A stretch of DNA of 64,000 nucleotides from Brevundimonas sp. UBA5713. Lineage in GTDB: Bacteria; Pseudomonadota; Alphaproteobacteria; Caulobacterales; Caulobacteraceae. The notes under the pieces were generated by a model. It made no database searches and had not been told where the DNA came from. It saw nothing but the letters and a program-made list of their open reading frames with translations. The position numbers and the translations under genes are program-made. Shown in pieces: positions 16,062 to 25,552 of the stretch (positions within the stretch are counted from its first letter, which is position 1; each line of letters starts with the position of its first letter). The stretch spans positions 149,372 to 213,371 of the forward strand of contig NZ_DIGV01000027.1 of the NCBI RefSeq assembly GCF_002419815.1. Reading direction: 5' to 3'.

Positions 16062-16580
16062 ATGACCAATAACGACGACATCTGGCGCGAGGTCTTTGTC
16101 AGTGGACTGAAAAATGCCCATGCGGTCGAGCATCAGGCACTGGCGTTGATGGACCGCCAGATTGATCGGGCCAAGAACTTCACCGAAGTTGCCGACATGC
16201 TGAAAGCCCACCGCGTGGAGACCGAACAGCAGATCGAACGGCTCGAAGGGCTTCTGGACGGATTTGGTGAAAGCCCGTCAGGGCTGAAGGATGCGGCGCT
16301 GAGCCTGAGCGGAAACATGGCGGCTCTGGGCCACATGTTCGCCGATGATGAGATTCTGAAAAACGCCTTCGCCAATTTTGCTTTCGAAAACTTCGAGGTG
16401 GCCTCCTATCGGGGGCTCATTCTGCTGGCCCGCCATGGCGGATATTCGGCGGCATATGACCCGCTCAATACCTCGCTTGATGAGGAAATGAGGATGGCGG
16501 CGTGGGTGGATCAGAGCCTGCCGCTAATCACCGAGAAATTCCTGACCCTCAAGCGCAGCGACGCCGAGCACAGCCGTTAA
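16062..16580 (+). CDS. DUF892 ferritin-like protein, second copy
   Basis: A 172-aa four-helix protein related to the DUF892/YciE family, but divergent from the gene at 11374. Likely metal-site helices are FVSGLKNAHAVEHQALALMDRQ, KAHRVETEQQIERLEGLL, FANFAFENFEVASYRGLILLA and SLDEEMRMAAWVDQSLP. AGGAGG lies 10 nt before the ATG. The manganese catalase gene follows after 15 nt; this pairing recurs in stress loci and suggests a joint role against peroxide. Confidence 0.88.
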   Translation: MTNNDDIWREVFVSGLKNAHAVEHQALALMDRQIDRAKNFTEVADMLKAHRVETEQQIERLEGLLDGFGESPSGLKDAALSLSGNMAALGHMFADDEILKNAFANFAFENFEVASYRGLILLARHGGYSAAYDPLNTSLDEEMRMAAWVDQSLPLITEKFLTLKRSDAEHSR

Positions 16581-16595
16581 ACGGGAGGACTGACC

Positions 16596-17498
16596 ATGTT
16601 CATGCACAACAAGAAACTGATGTACACGGTGCGGGTGGCCGAACCGAACCCTGCTCTGGCTACCCTCATGCTGGAGCAGTTCGGGGGTCCGCAAGGCGAG
16701 CTGGCCGCAGCCATGCGCTACTTTACCCAAGGTCTGGCCGACGAGGACGTCAATCGGCGCGACCTTCTGATGGACATTGCCACCGAGGAGCTTAGCCACC
16801 TCGAAATCATTGGCTCGATCGTCAGCATGCTCAATCGCGGGGCCAAGGGACGCCTGGCCGAAGCGGTCGAGGAGGAAGCCGACCTGTACGCCACCATGAC
16901 GCAGGGTGGAGAGAGCCACACCACGACCCTGCTCTATGGAGGCGGTGCGCCACTGGTCAATTCGGCGGGCGTTCCGTGGACGGCTGCCTATGTGGATTCT
17001 ATCGGCGATCCGACCTGCGACCTGCGCTCCAACATCGCCGCCGAGGCAAGGGCCAAGATTGTCTATGAGCGTTTGATCAACGTCACCGACGATCCGGGGA
17101 TCAAGGATGCGCTCAGATTCCTGATGACCCGCGAAGTGGCCCACCAGAAGGCGTTTGAAAAAGCCCTTTATGCCATCCCCGACAACTTCCCGTCAGGCAA
17201 GCTGCCCGCCGATCCGGCATTTGCCGACACCTATTTCGACATGTCGCAGGGCGAGCCCGAAGGGCAGGGGCCGTGGAACACAGGGCCGCAGTGGGAGGTC
17301 GTCTCCGACCGCGAGGGCCAGATGGCGGTCGATGGCGGAGACGGTGGCTGCGAGGTCAAGTTGGGCGGGGTCGAAGCCAAGACCGTTCAGGCCTTTGCCG
17401 ACCGCACCCAATCGGACCCGAATGCAGAGCCGCTTACCGGTGCCGATCTTGGCGCAGGGCCGGGTGCCGGCAAGACCACTCCGGTCGAGAAAAGCTGA
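16596..17498 (+). CDS. Manganese catalase
   Basis: A 300-aa dimanganese catalase (2 H2O2 to 2 H2O and O2). Metal ligands are visible on the ferritin-like helices: Glu in GPQGELAAAMRYFTQG, Glu and His in ATEELSHLEIIG, Glu in AEARAKIVYERL, Glu and His in MTREVAHQKAFEKAL. The start MFMHNKKLMYTVRVAEPNP is typical. The C-terminal 80 residues are acidic and Gly-rich (MAVDGGDGGCEVKL...GAGPGAGKTTPVEKS), longer than the catalytic fold needs. It lies 15 nt after the DUF892 gene and immediately before ndh. Confidence 0.95.
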   Translation: MFMHNKKLMYTVRVAEPNPALATLMLEQFGGPQGELAAAMRYFTQGLADEDVNRRDLLMDIATEELSHLEIIGSIVSMLNRGAKGRLAEAVEEEADLYATMTQGGESHTTTLLYGGGAPLVNSAGVPWTAAYVDSIGDPTCDLRSNIAAEARAKIVYERLINVTDDPGIKDALRFLMTREVAHQKAFEKALYAIPDNFPSGKLPADPAFADTYFDMSQGEPEGQGPWNTGPQWEVVSDREGQMAVDGGDGGCEVKLGGVEAKTVQAFADRTQSDPNAEPLTGADLGAGPGAGKTTPVEKS

Positions 17499-18824
17499 AT
17501 GATCAGAACCCTGACGGGGCGCGTCTTTCCCAAGGCGCGCCCCGCCTCTTTGTGTGCCGACCGGCAACCGATGAGGTATGATTTTGTGATCGTCGGCGGG
17601 GGCGCGGGTGGTCTGGAGCTGGCCGCGCGGCTGGGGCGAAAGCTCGGACGTGATCAGGGGCCCCGTCGGGTGCTGTTGATTGATCGCAACATCAGCCATC
17701 TGTGGAAGCCGTCGTTGCACGAGGTTGCTGCCGGTACACTGGATGCCTCCCAAGAAGCAATTTCCTATCCGCTGTTGGCGCGAAGAAACCATTTCAGCTT
17801 CGTTCTGGGCCGCTTTGTGGGGCTGGATCCGGAAAGCCGTTGTATTCGGCTGTCGTCATCCTTGGACGGCGAGGATCGCTCCGAGCGCGATATCGGCTAC
17901 GGTCGCCTGATCTTGGCGACGGGCAGTGGCTCGAACTTTTTCAAGACACCCGGAGCGCAGGGGCACGCCCACGTTCTGGAGGACGCCGAGGATGCACGGG
18001 AGTTCCACGCGCGATTGATCCAGCTTTTTCTGGCGGCGGCCTATGAGGGGCGACCTCAGCTGGCGATCGCCATTGTGGGGGCGGGGGCGACGGGAACGGA
18101 GTTGGCGGCAGAGATTCTGGTGGGCTATCAGGCCTTGGCCCAAGGGCTGCCTCCTGCCCAACATTTCAAACTGGGCATCACCCTGATCGAGGCATCGGGA
18201 CGGATACTCGGCGGTCTGTCGAACGAGGTATCCGCCAATGTGCAGGCCGAACTGCAACGTCGCGGTATCGAGGTGAGGACCGGAACACGTGTCGAGGCGG
18301 TGACGCCCGAGGGCCTGCAAACCACGTCCGGCTGGATCGACGCCGACGCTGTCGTGTGGGCGGCTGGCGTTCTGGCCTCACCGGAAAATCAGGAGCTGGG
18401 ACTGGAGACCGGTCCGTTGAACCAGCTCCTGGTCGATGACCGGCTTCGCACGTCCGAACCCCACATCTATGCCATGGGCGATTGCGCCAGCCGATCCAGT
18501 GCGCCTTTGCCACCGACGGCGCAGGCCGCGTCGCAGCAGGCGCGATATCTGGCACGCTTCCTGTTGAACCCGAGGCACGACCGACCCTTCCGTTTCGAAA
18601 ATCGCGGGGCTCTGGTTTCACTCGGCCATTTCGGTGCGGTCGGCTCGCTGATGGGCGGCGTACTCGGGCGCGGGTTTCTGATCGAGGGACTGGTGGCGCG
18701 GGCGGCCTATGGCGCGATCCGGTTCGATCATTATCGAACAGTCGTGGGTCTACGCCGGACCTTGCTGATGGGTATGGCGCGCCGGCTATCCAAGCGTGCG
18801 GCGGGGCGACTTAAACTCCACTGA
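17499..18824 (+). CDS. ndh: Type II NADH dehydrogenase (NDH-2)
   Basis: A 441-aa single-subunit, non-proton-pumping NADH:quinone oxidoreductase. FAD loop FVIVGGGAGGLELAARLGRK, the NDH-2 signature HLWKPSLHEVAAGTLD, the NADH loop AIVGAGATGTELAAE, and YAMGDCASRS. The C-terminus (RRLSKRAAGRLKLH) is amphipathic and basic, which would anchor it to the membrane. The ATG at 17499 follows the catalase stop directly; an ATG at 17571 (MRYDFVIVGGG) fits the usual family start better but lacks a clear ribosome site. It could supply electron flow without adding proton gradient under oxidative stress. Confidence 0.88.
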   Translation: MIRTLTGRVFPKARPASLCADRQPMRYDFVIVGGGAGGLELAARLGRKLGRDQGPRRVLLIDRNISHLWKPSLHEVAAGTLDASQEAISYPLLARRNHFSFVLGRFVGLDPESRCIRLSSSLDGEDRSERDIGYGRLILATGSGSNFFKTPGAQGHAHVLEDAEDAREFHARLIQLFLAAAYEGRPQLAIAIVGAGATGTELAAEILVGYQALAQGLPPAQHFKLGITLIEASGRILGGLSNEVSANVQAELQRRGIEVRTGTRVEAVTPEGLQTTSGWIDADAVVWAAGVLASPENQELGLETGPLNQLLVDDRLRTSEPHIYAMGDCASRSSAPLPPTAQAASQQARYLARFLLNPRHDRPFRFENRGALVSLGHFGAVGSLMGGVLGRGFLIEGLVARAAYGAIRFDHYRTVVGLRRTLLMGMARRLSKRAAGRLKLH

Positions 18825-18835
18825 GGCTAGGTCGC

Positions 18836-19444
18836 TCATGCCGGAGCCCAAGCCTGTATGATTTCTTCGATCTCGGCGGTCTCGACCTGATGGCCATATC
18901 GGGTCTGATAGAGTCTGAGCAGATAGTCATGGGTTTCGTCCGACGAGCTGCAAACCGCGTCAGTTGCCACGATGACCCGATAGCCCAGATCAACCGCCCC
19001 CAGCACGGCGGCCAGTACGCAAACGTCGGTTTCGGCACCGCTGACGATCAAGGTGTCCACGCTGCCCCTTTGTAGCGCAGCGTCCAGATCGGTGCCCACC
19101 CACGGCGAATAGACGCGCTTGTCCAGTACCTTTGCCGGTGGGGTGAACGCTTGAAGCGGCAAAGCCAGATCAACCATATCTCCCCCCAGTTCGGTAAGGG
19201 TCATGTCGGACCAGCGCTCCCAATAGGACTGCCACGTGCCTCGGCCCTGTCCTGGCGCGTCTGCGGGCACAAAGCGGGTAAAGCAGATGCGCTCGGGGCG
19301 AGCCGCACACAGGGTGATGACCTGGGGCAGGACCCTCTCGGCCCACGGGGCTTGCCACGGTGTGTCTTCGACGAACATGCGTTGCATATCGATGCAAAGA
19401 TGTACGGCATTGGCCGGAATGTTTGATCTTAAGCCAGCAGGCAT
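18836..19444 (-). CDS. Isochorismatase-family cysteine hydrolase
   Basis: A 202-aa alpha/beta hydrolase-like protein. The Asp is in VHLCIDMQRMFVE, the Lys in KVLDKRVYSPW, and the Cys in VSGAETDVCVLAAVLGAVDLGYRV: the D-K-C triad of nicotinamidase/isochorismatase enzymes. The substrate is unknown. I chose the ATG at 19444; a TTG at 19504 would add 20 residues without family similarity. It converges with ndh, 11 nt apart. A weak EcfG-like element lies upstream (19487-19511). Confidence 0.85.
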   Translation of the reverse strand: MPAGLRSNIPANAVHLCIDMQRMFVEDTPWQAPWAERVLPQVITLCAARPERICFTRFVPADAPGQGRGTWQSYWERWSDMTLTELGGDMVDLALPLQAFTPPAKVLDKRVYSPWVGTDLDAALQRGSVDTLIVSGAETDVCVLAAVLGAVDLGYRVIVATDAVCSSSDETHDYLLRLYQTRYGHQVETAEIEEIIQAWAPA

Positions 19445-19486
19445 GGATTTCAGGCATCCCCGGGATGTGGAACGGCGTCCCACATC

Positions 19487-19511
19487 ATCGAGTGTGGCCT
19501 TCAATAGTTCC
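19487..19511 (-). promoter_or_regulatory. Weak EcfG-like promoter candidate
   Basis: Minus strand: GGAAC-N16-CGAT, perfect -35 with one mismatch in the -10, 42 nt before the hydrolase start. Confidence 0.3.
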
Positions 19512-19552
19512 GAATGTGTGTCGTCCCTTACTCTGGCGGCCCGGATGCCGGT

Positions 19553-20701
19553 CTAGGCTTGCGGGTTTTGCACGGGTAGGCGGACGGTAAAGCAACTGCC
19601 CTTGCCCGTGCCCTCGCTATGCACCTCGATGCTGCCGTGGTGCATTTCCACCAGCTTTTTGACCAGCGCAAGACCGATACCAAGGCCGTCTCCTGCACGG
19701 GCGTCGGGGCCTTTGGACTGGGCGAACAGGTCAAAGATATAGTTCCGCGCGTGTGGCGCGATGCCGATGCCATTGTCCTGAACCGCGATCGTGACGTGGT
19801 CTTCGCAAGCCGTGGCTTCCAAATGCACCTTTCCCTTCGTCGGGGTGTATTTGGCCGCATTGGTCAGAAGGTTGCTGACAATCTGGGACATACGGGTGAA
19901 GTCGCCATACATCCACACCGTCTGATCCGGCGTGCTGACGGTCAGGGTATGTTCGCCTGCCTGCATTTTGGGTGTCGCTATATCGACGGCGGACTGGACA
20001 ATGTCTTGTAAACTGACCGCTTGCGGCTTCAGGGATATCTTGCCCTTGTCGATACGTGCCACGTCCAGCAGGTCTTCGATCAGGCGCGAGAGATGGTGGG
20101 TCTGGACCTTCATACGCTCGTGCAGCGCCTGCTGCCTTGCGGGGTCGTCTGTCTTTTCCAGCAGCTTGAAGCCCGCGTTCAAGGCCATGATCGGATTGCG
20201 CAGCTCGTGCCCCAGAATGGCGATGAACTCGTTCTTGCGCTGGTCGGCCTGACGAAGGGTATTGGCATAGGCCTCCAACGCATCACGCTGGGTCAGTATC
20301 TGCAGCTTGCGGCGATACAGTTCGATGAACACGCGCGCCTTGCTGCGAAGAATATCAGCCTCGATCGGCTTTTGGATGAAATCCACCGCGCCCGCTTCAT
20401 AGCCCCGGAACCGTCGCGGACTATCTGCACTGCCTGCTGTCAGAAAGATCAGAGGAATGTCGCGTGCATTGACATTGCCGCGCATGAACTCGGCCAGCTG
20501 GAAACCGTCCATGGTCGGCATCTGCACGTCCAGCAGCGCCAGAGCCACATCATGCACCAGCAGAAGTTCCAGTGCCTCTTCACCAGAACGCGCTTTGAGA
20601 CAGACCACGCCTTCGTTGGCCAGCAGGGCCTCAAGAGCAATGAGGTTTTCTTCCAGATCGTCGACCAGAAGGATGTTGACTGGCGTATCCACGATGCTCA
20701 T
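19553..20701 (-). CDS. Response regulator-histidine kinase (REC-HisKA-HATPase)
   Basis: A 382-aa protein with an N-terminal receiver (residues about 8-125; Asp in ALALLDVQMPTMDG, Lys in FIQKPIEADIL), a short helical linker, a dimerisation/His domain (FIAILGHELRNPIMALNAG, His about 165) and an ATPase domain (LLTNAAKYTP, VQDNGIGIAP, GDGLGIGLALVKKLVEMHHG). The order receiver-then-kinase means it can accept a phosphate and act as a kinase. It is the last gene of the operon and overlaps cheB by 4 nt. No transmembrane segment, so it is cytoplasmic. Confidence 0.92.
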   Translation of the reverse strand: MSIVDTPVNILLVDDLEENLIALEALLANEGVVCLKARSGEEALELLLVHDVALALLDVQMPTMDGFQLAEFMRGNVNARDIPLIFLTAGSADSPRRFRGYEAGAVDFIQKPIEADILRSKARVFIELYRRKLQILTQRDALEAYANTLRQADQRKNEFIAILGHELRNPIMALNAGFKLLEKTDDPARQQALHERMKVQTHHLSRLIEDLLDVARIDKGKISLKPQAVSLQDIVQSAVDIATPKMQAGEHTLTVSTPDQTVWMYGDFTRMSQIVSNLLTNAAKYTPTKGKVHLEATACEDHVTIAVQDNGIGIAPHARNYIFDLFAQSKGPDARAGDGLGIGLALVKKLVEMHHGSIEVHSEGTGKGSCFTVRLPVQNPQA

Positions 20702-21267
20702 GGGGCTTCAATCGCTCTCATCTGTTCAACAATTCCGCGCAGTTTCTCCACGCGCGCTGTGGGACAAAATCGCAGTCCAGCCTCGGGCATGGCGCGGGCT
20801 TGGGCTTCTTCGGGATCCTGTACGATGACCCGACCCCCGGTGGCGCAGATGTTCCTGAGGCCACGCGCGCCGTCGTCGTTGGCTCCGGTCAGCAGGACAG
20901 CCAGCAAGCCTTCGCCATAGGCATCGGCAGCGCTCTCGAACAGCACGTCGATGGACGGTCTGGAGAAGTTGACGGGCTCGTCCGAAGACAGGGCGAGGGA
21001 GCCGTCGGTCTCGACCAGTAGATGATAGTCTGCCGGCGCAAAATACACGGTGCCGGGGGCCAGACTTTCCTTGTCTTCCGCTTCCTTCACGCCGATCACG
21101 CACTTGCTGCGTAACAGTGGCACAAGCGCATTGGCGCGGTCAGCCGGAATATGAAGTACCGTCATGACCGGCACGGGATAGTCGGCGGGCAGATACGGCA
21201 AGATTTCCAGCAGGGCCTGAACGCCGCCGGCAGACGCCCCCATCACAACGGCCTCGACCCCCTTCAT
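20698..21267 (-). CDS. cheB: CheB-type methylesterase lacking a receiver domain
   Basis: A 189-aa CheB catalytic domain: Ser in GASAGGVQALLEIL, His in TVLHIPADR, Asp in LLTGANDDGARGLRNI. CheB hydrolyses glutamate methyl esters and deamidates Gln on receptors. The usual N-terminal receiver is absent. It overlaps cheR upstream and the REC-kinase downstream by 4 nt each, so the four gene products are probably made together. No chemoreceptor, CheA or CheW is in the window, so a non-chemotaxis role is likely. Confidence 0.92.
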   Translation of the reverse strand: MKGVEAVVMGASAGGVQALLEILPYLPADYPVPVMTVLHIPADRANALVPLLRSKCVIGVKEAEDKESLAPGTVYFAPADYHLLVETDGSLALSSDEPVNFSRPSIDVLFESAADAYGEGLLAVLLTGANDDGARGLRNICATGGRVIVQDPEEAQARAMPEAGLRFCPTARVEKLRGIVEQMRAIEAP

Positions 21268-22112
21268 CCGTCCTGTCTCCGATAGATTTTTTCGGACGGG
21301 ACGAAATCGGCAAAGGCACCGGCATGGCGCGAAAAGCGAAGGGTTTCCTTGGAGCCAATGCCCAGAAAGCCGTGACGGCTCAGCGAGTCTTTAAAAAGAC
21401 CAACCGCACGATCCTGAAGATCACGATCGAAATAGATCATGACGTTGCGGCACGAAATCAGCTGCATCTCGCCAAAGACGGCATCAGACACCAGACTGTG
21501 GTCGGAAAAGACCACATTGGCTCTCAAACTGCTGTCGAAAACCGCGCGGCCATAGTCGGCACGGTAGTAGTCGGACAAGGATGAGCGCCCGCCTGACTTC
21601 TGGTGGTTCTCAGTGAATTTGCGGATGCGGTCGTTGGCATAAACGCCCGCCTTGGCGGCGGCCAAGGCGTCCGGATTGATGTCTGTCGCGTAAATCAGGG
21701 TCCGGTCCAGAAGGCCTTCTTCCTTGAAAAGGATAGCCATGGAATAGACTTCCTCGCCAGTGCTGCACCCCGCGATCCAGATCTTGAGAGACGGATAGGT
21801 TTTTAGGTGTGGCAGAACCTGTTCGCGCAGGGCGCGGAAGTAGGAGGGGTCGCGAAACATCTCGCTGACCTGCACCGTCAGGAAGCCGAGCATCTGATCC
21901 AGAATGGCCGGATCATGCAGCACCCGATCCTGCAGGGCGGTGATGGAGGGCACACCGAAATGGATGCGAGCCTGCATCAGCCGCCGCTTGATCGAAGCGC
22001 GGGCATAGTGGCGGAAGTCATAGTGATAGCGCAGGAATATCGCCTCCAGCAGAAGCTGGATTTCGATATCCTCGACCGAGGGCTGCTGCGAAGGGGTCAA
22101 CGCGGCATCCAT
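21264..22112 (-). CDS. cheR: CheR-type protein-glutamate methyltransferase
   Basis: A 282-aa SAM-dependent methyltransferase with the N-terminal helical domain (LLEAIFLRYHYDFRHYARASIKRRL), the SAM-binding loop KIWIAGCSTGEEVYSMAILFKE, YATDINPDALAAAKAG and QLISCRNVMIYFD. It starts inside the 3' end of the large hybrid kinase (16-nt overlap) and overlaps cheB by 4 nt. The target methylated residue is not known; the adjacent kinase has a long coiled coil that could be a substrate. Confidence 0.93.
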   Translation of the reverse strand: MDAALTPSQQPSVEDIEIQLLLEAIFLRYHYDFRHYARASIKRRLMQARIHFGVPSITALQDRVLHDPAILDQMLGFLTVQVSEMFRDPSYFRALREQVLPHLKTYPSLKIWIAGCSTGEEVYSMAILFKEEGLLDRTLIYATDINPDALAAAKAGVYANDRIRKFTENHQKSGGRSSLSDYYRADYGRAVFDSSLRANVVFSDHSLVSDAVFGEMQLISCRNVMIYFDRDLQDRAVGLFKDSLSRHGFLGIGSKETLRFSRHAGAFADFVPSEKIYRRQDG

Positions 22113-25100
22113 ACGCGAACCAGAGACAAGAGTTTGTCCACATCCAGAGGCTTGGCCATATAGTCATTGGCACCGGCCGCCATGCAGCGTTCCTGATCGT
22201 CAGGCATAGCCTTGGCCGTTAGCATCAGAACCGGCAAATCCTTCCAGCGGCTGTCCTTGCGGATTTCCTGCGTGGCGGTCAGCCCGTCCATAACAGGCAT
22301 CATCACGTCCATCAGGACCAGATCGATCTGCTTGGCCGGATCGGCTGCCGATCGCTCCAGGGCGTCCAGGGCTTCCTTGCCGTTGCGGGCGATTTCGATC
22401 TGCGCGCCGCGTGGTTCCAGCACATTGGTCAGGGAGTAGACGTTCCGCACATCGTCTTCGACGATCAGAATGCGGCGGTTCTCCAATACGGCATCGCGGT
22501 TGCGCGCCTTGCGGATCATCTTCTGATGTTCCGGCGGCAGATCGGAGACGACCTGGTGCAGGAACAGGGTCACTTCGTCGAGCAGCCGCTCGGGCGATTT
22601 GGCCCCCTTGATGATGATCGAGCTGGAATAGCGGCGCAGTTGCTGCTCGTGATCGGGCGACAGGTCCTGACCGGTGTAGACGATCACCGGCGGGAAGGCG
22701 TAGGCCCCTTCGCGGCTCAGGGTCTCCAGCAGGGAGAAGCCCGAAGCGTCCGGCAGGGTCAGGTCCAGAACCATACAGTCAAAGGTCTGGGACTTGAGCT
22801 GCTCCAGACATTCTGCGGCCGTGCCGACACCCACAGTCTCCACGTCGCCGGACGCCAGAAGATGGCTGACGGCATCGCGCTGGACCAGATCGTCTTCGAC
22901 AATCAGGACGCGTCGCACCGAGCGCGTCAGCTTTTCTTCCAGCGTCGTGAGCACCTGCACCAGATCTTCGTGCTGCACCGGTTTGACCAGATAGCCGATG
23001 GCGCCCAGCGACAGGGCCGTCTGGCTGTGGTCTTCGCCGGAAATCACGTGGATCGGAATGTGGCGGGTGTCGTCATCGCGCTTCAACACATCCAGCACCG
23101 TCAGTCCGGACTGGTCGGGCAGGCCGACATCCAGCACCACGGCATTGGGCTGATAGCGCTTGGCCATGCGTACGGCTTCTTCCGCCGAGCCGGCCACCAG
23201 CACCTGGAAGCCGAGTTCGCGCGAGATATCGCGTACAATGGAGGCGAAACGTGCGTCGTCTTCGACCACCAGAAGGATGCGTCGTTTGGTCGTCAGATGA
23301 TCGCGGTCATCGTCGACGGCACGAGGGGCGGAGGTGGCCAGCGCTTGCGGCGCGTCCTGTGTCTTTGTGCTGGAGGGCGGGATCGACGCGGCGGCGGGCA
23401 AGCTGTTGCCCATCGGCTTGGGTGCAAGCTCGCGCGCGGTCACCTTTTCGGCCTGATAGATGCGCGGGATGATCAGCGTGAAGGTACTGCCCTTGCCTGG
23501 AGCGCTTTCCATCGTCAGGCGGCCACCCAGAAGACGGGCCAGCTCGCGCGAGATCGACAGGCCCAGCCCCGTGCCGCCGTATTTACGGCTGATGGTGCCG
23601 TCGGCCTGACGGAAGGCCTCGAAGACGGCGGCCTGATGTTCGGGCGAAATGCCGATACCCGTGTCCGAAACGGCAAAGGCAATTTCGTCCACGCCGACCG
23701 GTTCGACGGACAGTTTGACCTCGCCTGCCTCGGTGAATTTGAAGGCGTTGGAGAGCAGGTTTTTGATGATCTGTTCCAGACGCTGGCGATCGGTTTCCAG
23801 ATCGACGTCTGTGACCGAGGCGATATCGATGGCGAAGCTCAGCTTGCGTTCGTCGGCCACGGGCTGGAACAGTTGTCTCAGATCGCCCGCCATACGCTGG
23901 ATGGCCACCGCTTCGGGGCGCGCCTGGATATGGCCCGCCTCGATCTTGGACAGGTCGAGGATGTCGTTGATGAGGTCCAGAAGGTCATTGCCCGAGGATT
24001 GGATGGTGCGGGCATAGTTCACCTGTTGATCGCTCAGATTGCCGTCATTGTTGTCGGCCAGCAGTTTCGACAGGATCAGCAGCGAGTTCAGCGGCGTGCG
24101 CAGCTCGTGCGACATATTGGCCAGGAAGTCGGACTTGTACTGGCTGGCCTGTTCCAGCTCGCGTGCCTTCAGGGCCAGATCGGCACCGCTGCGCTCCAGA
24201 TCGTCGCGCTGGGTTTCCAGCATCTGGGCCTGTTCTTCCAGTTGGCTGTTGGTCTGCTCCAGTTCGGCCTGCTGTTGTTCCAGACGGATTTGGGATTCCT
24301 TGAGGGCGCGACCTTGCTCTTCCAACTCTTCGTTGGAGACGCGCAGTTCCTCGCTCTGCACCTGCAGTTCTTCGGCCTGACGCTGGGTCTCCTCGAGCAT
24401 GTCCTGCAAGCGGGCGCGGTAACGGGCCGACCGCAGGGCCGCGCCGATGGCGGAAGCGGATTCCTCCAGCAGGGCCCGCGCGGGTTCTGCGACGGCGTGC
24501 AGGAAGCCCAGCTCGAGTACCACATTGACCTCGCCGTCGGCCTTGCCCGGTGCGATAATCAGATGTCGAGGATTGTCGCGGCCCAGTGCCGAGCCGATGG
24601 TCAGATAGCCGTCGGGTACCTCGTCAAGAACAATGGCGTGCCCCTCGCTGGCGACCTGACCCAACAGGCCTTCCTTGGGCGAGAAGCGGGCAGGGATGGC
24701 GGCATCGGAGGGGACCCCCGTGACAGCCAGACGGCGGAACTGGCCTTCCTCGCCCTTGAACAGGGCACCCGCATGGGCCCCCGTATAACGGGCCAGAAAC
24801 GCCAGAATATTGTCCGCGAGATTTTCCAGAGACTGGTCGCCCAGCATGGCCTTGGCCAGACCCACCTGCCCTTGATGCAGCCATTCCTGACGGGCGCGCT
24901 GTCGTACGCTGCGGCGGATGAGCTGGAAGACAACAATAGTCAGAAACGCGCCAAACAGCCCCGAGAACACACCACTGATGACGGCGGTGCGGGCGGCGGC
25001 TTCCATCTGTTTTATGCGCGCCTCGCGCACCCGCTGCTCTTCCAGCTGCATTTGGCCGATAATGGTGCGCACGGCATCCATTTCAGCCTTGCCGCGATCG

Positions 25101-25552
25101 GAGTTCAGGTGGGCGATCGCGCCTTCAATGCCGCGTTCGCGACGCGCATCCAGCGCATTGTTCAGCTCGCTCATGCGCGTGGCGACATGGGCACGCATTT
25201 GGTCCAGATGAGCATTCTGGATGGCATTATTCTGGGTGAGCGCATCCAATTCCGCCATCTGCGCTTCCAGTCCCTCGACGGCGCGCTGATAGGGTTGGAG
25301 ATAAGAGGGGTTTTCCGTGAGAAGATAGCCGCGCTGACCCGTTTCCGCATTCAGCAAGGACGCCATCAGGCCATCGATACCGACGATGACCTTGTGGGTG
25401 TGCATTATCTGCTGGTTGTTGGTCCTGAGGACCTGAATATTCATATAGGCGACGACGCTGGTGGCGCAAAAAAAGGCTAAGACCAGTACCAGTCCTAAAG
25501 CAGCCCATGCCTCGGTGCGGGACGAGGCGGTCGAACGGTTCTTAGAGAACAT
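22097..25552 (-). CDS. Hybrid sensor histidine kinase with CHASE3, GAF-like domain and three receivers
   Basis: A 1151-aa membrane kinase. TM1 (about residues 17-37), a periplasmic CHASE3 domain (LMASLLNAETGQRGYLLTENP signature), TM2 (about 185-205), a GAF-like domain (about 230-390), a long Gln/Glu coiled coil (about 390-480), HisKA (FLANMSHELRTPLNS), HATPase (LLSNAFKFT, VSDTGIGIS, GGTGLGLSIS), and three receivers with Asp in AVVLDVGLPDQSG, CMVLDLTLPDASG and LVLMDVMMPVMDG. The ATG at 25552 follows GGGGGGAG. It heads the four-gene CheR/CheB operon and has an exact EcfG-type promoter upstream. The signal sensed is unknown. Confidence 0.93.
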   Translation of the reverse strand: MFSKNRSTASSRTEAWAALGLVLVLAFFCATSVVAYMNIQVLRTNNQQIMHTHKVIVGIDGLMASLLNAETGQRGYLLTENPSYLQPYQRAVEGLEAQMAELDALTQNNAIQNAHLDQMRAHVATRMSELNNALDARRERGIEGAIAHLNSDRGKAEMDAVRTIIGQMQLEEQRVREARIKQMEAAARTAVISGVFSGLFGAFLTIVVFQLIRRSVRQRARQEWLHQGQVGLAKAMLGDQSLENLADNILAFLARYTGAHAGALFKGEEGQFRRLAVTGVPSDAAIPARFSPKEGLLGQVASEGHAIVLDEVPDGYLTIGSALGRDNPRHLIIAPGKADGEVNVVLELGFLHAVAEPARALLEESASAIGAALRSARYRARLQDMLEETQRQAEELQVQSEELRVSNEELEEQGRALKESQIRLEQQQAELEQTNSQLEEQAQMLETQRDDLERSGADLALKARELEQASQYKSDFLANMSHELRTPLNSLLILSKLLADNNDGNLSDQQVNYARTIQSSGNDLLDLINDILDLSKIEAGHIQARPEAVAIQRMAGDLRQLFQPVADERKLSFAIDIASVTDVDLETDRQRLEQIIKNLLSNAFKFTEAGEVKLSVEPVGVDEIAFAVSDTGIGISPEHQAAVFEAFRQADGTISRKYGGTGLGLSISRELARLLGGRLTMESAPGKGSTFTLIIPRIYQAEKVTARELAPKPMGNSLPAAASIPPSSTKTQDAPQALATSAPRAVDDDRDHLTTKRRILLVVEDDARFASIVRDISRELGFQVLVAGSAEEAVRMAKRYQPNAVVLDVGLPDQSGLTVLDVLKRDDDTRHIPIHVISGEDHSQTALSLGAIGYLVKPVQHEDLVQVLTTLEEKLTRSVRRVLIVEDDLVQRDAVSHLLASGDVETVGVGTAAECLEQLKSQTFDCMVLDLTLPDASGFSLLETLSREGAYAFPPVIVYTGQDLSPDHEQQLRRYSSSIIIKGAKSPERLLDEVTLFLHQVVSDLPPEHQKMIRKARNRDAVLENRRILIVEDDVRNVYSLTNVLEPRGAQIEIARNGKEALDALERSAADPAKQIDLVLMDVMMPVMDGLTATQEIRKDSRWKDLPVLMLTAKAMPDDQERCMAAGANDYMAKPLDVDKLLSLVRVWMPR

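Noticed and set aside
22526..25480. A 984-aa plus-strand open frame opposite the hybrid kinase
   Set aside because: It is the antisense shadow of a GC-rich coding gene; no domain, ribosome site or plausible composition supports it.
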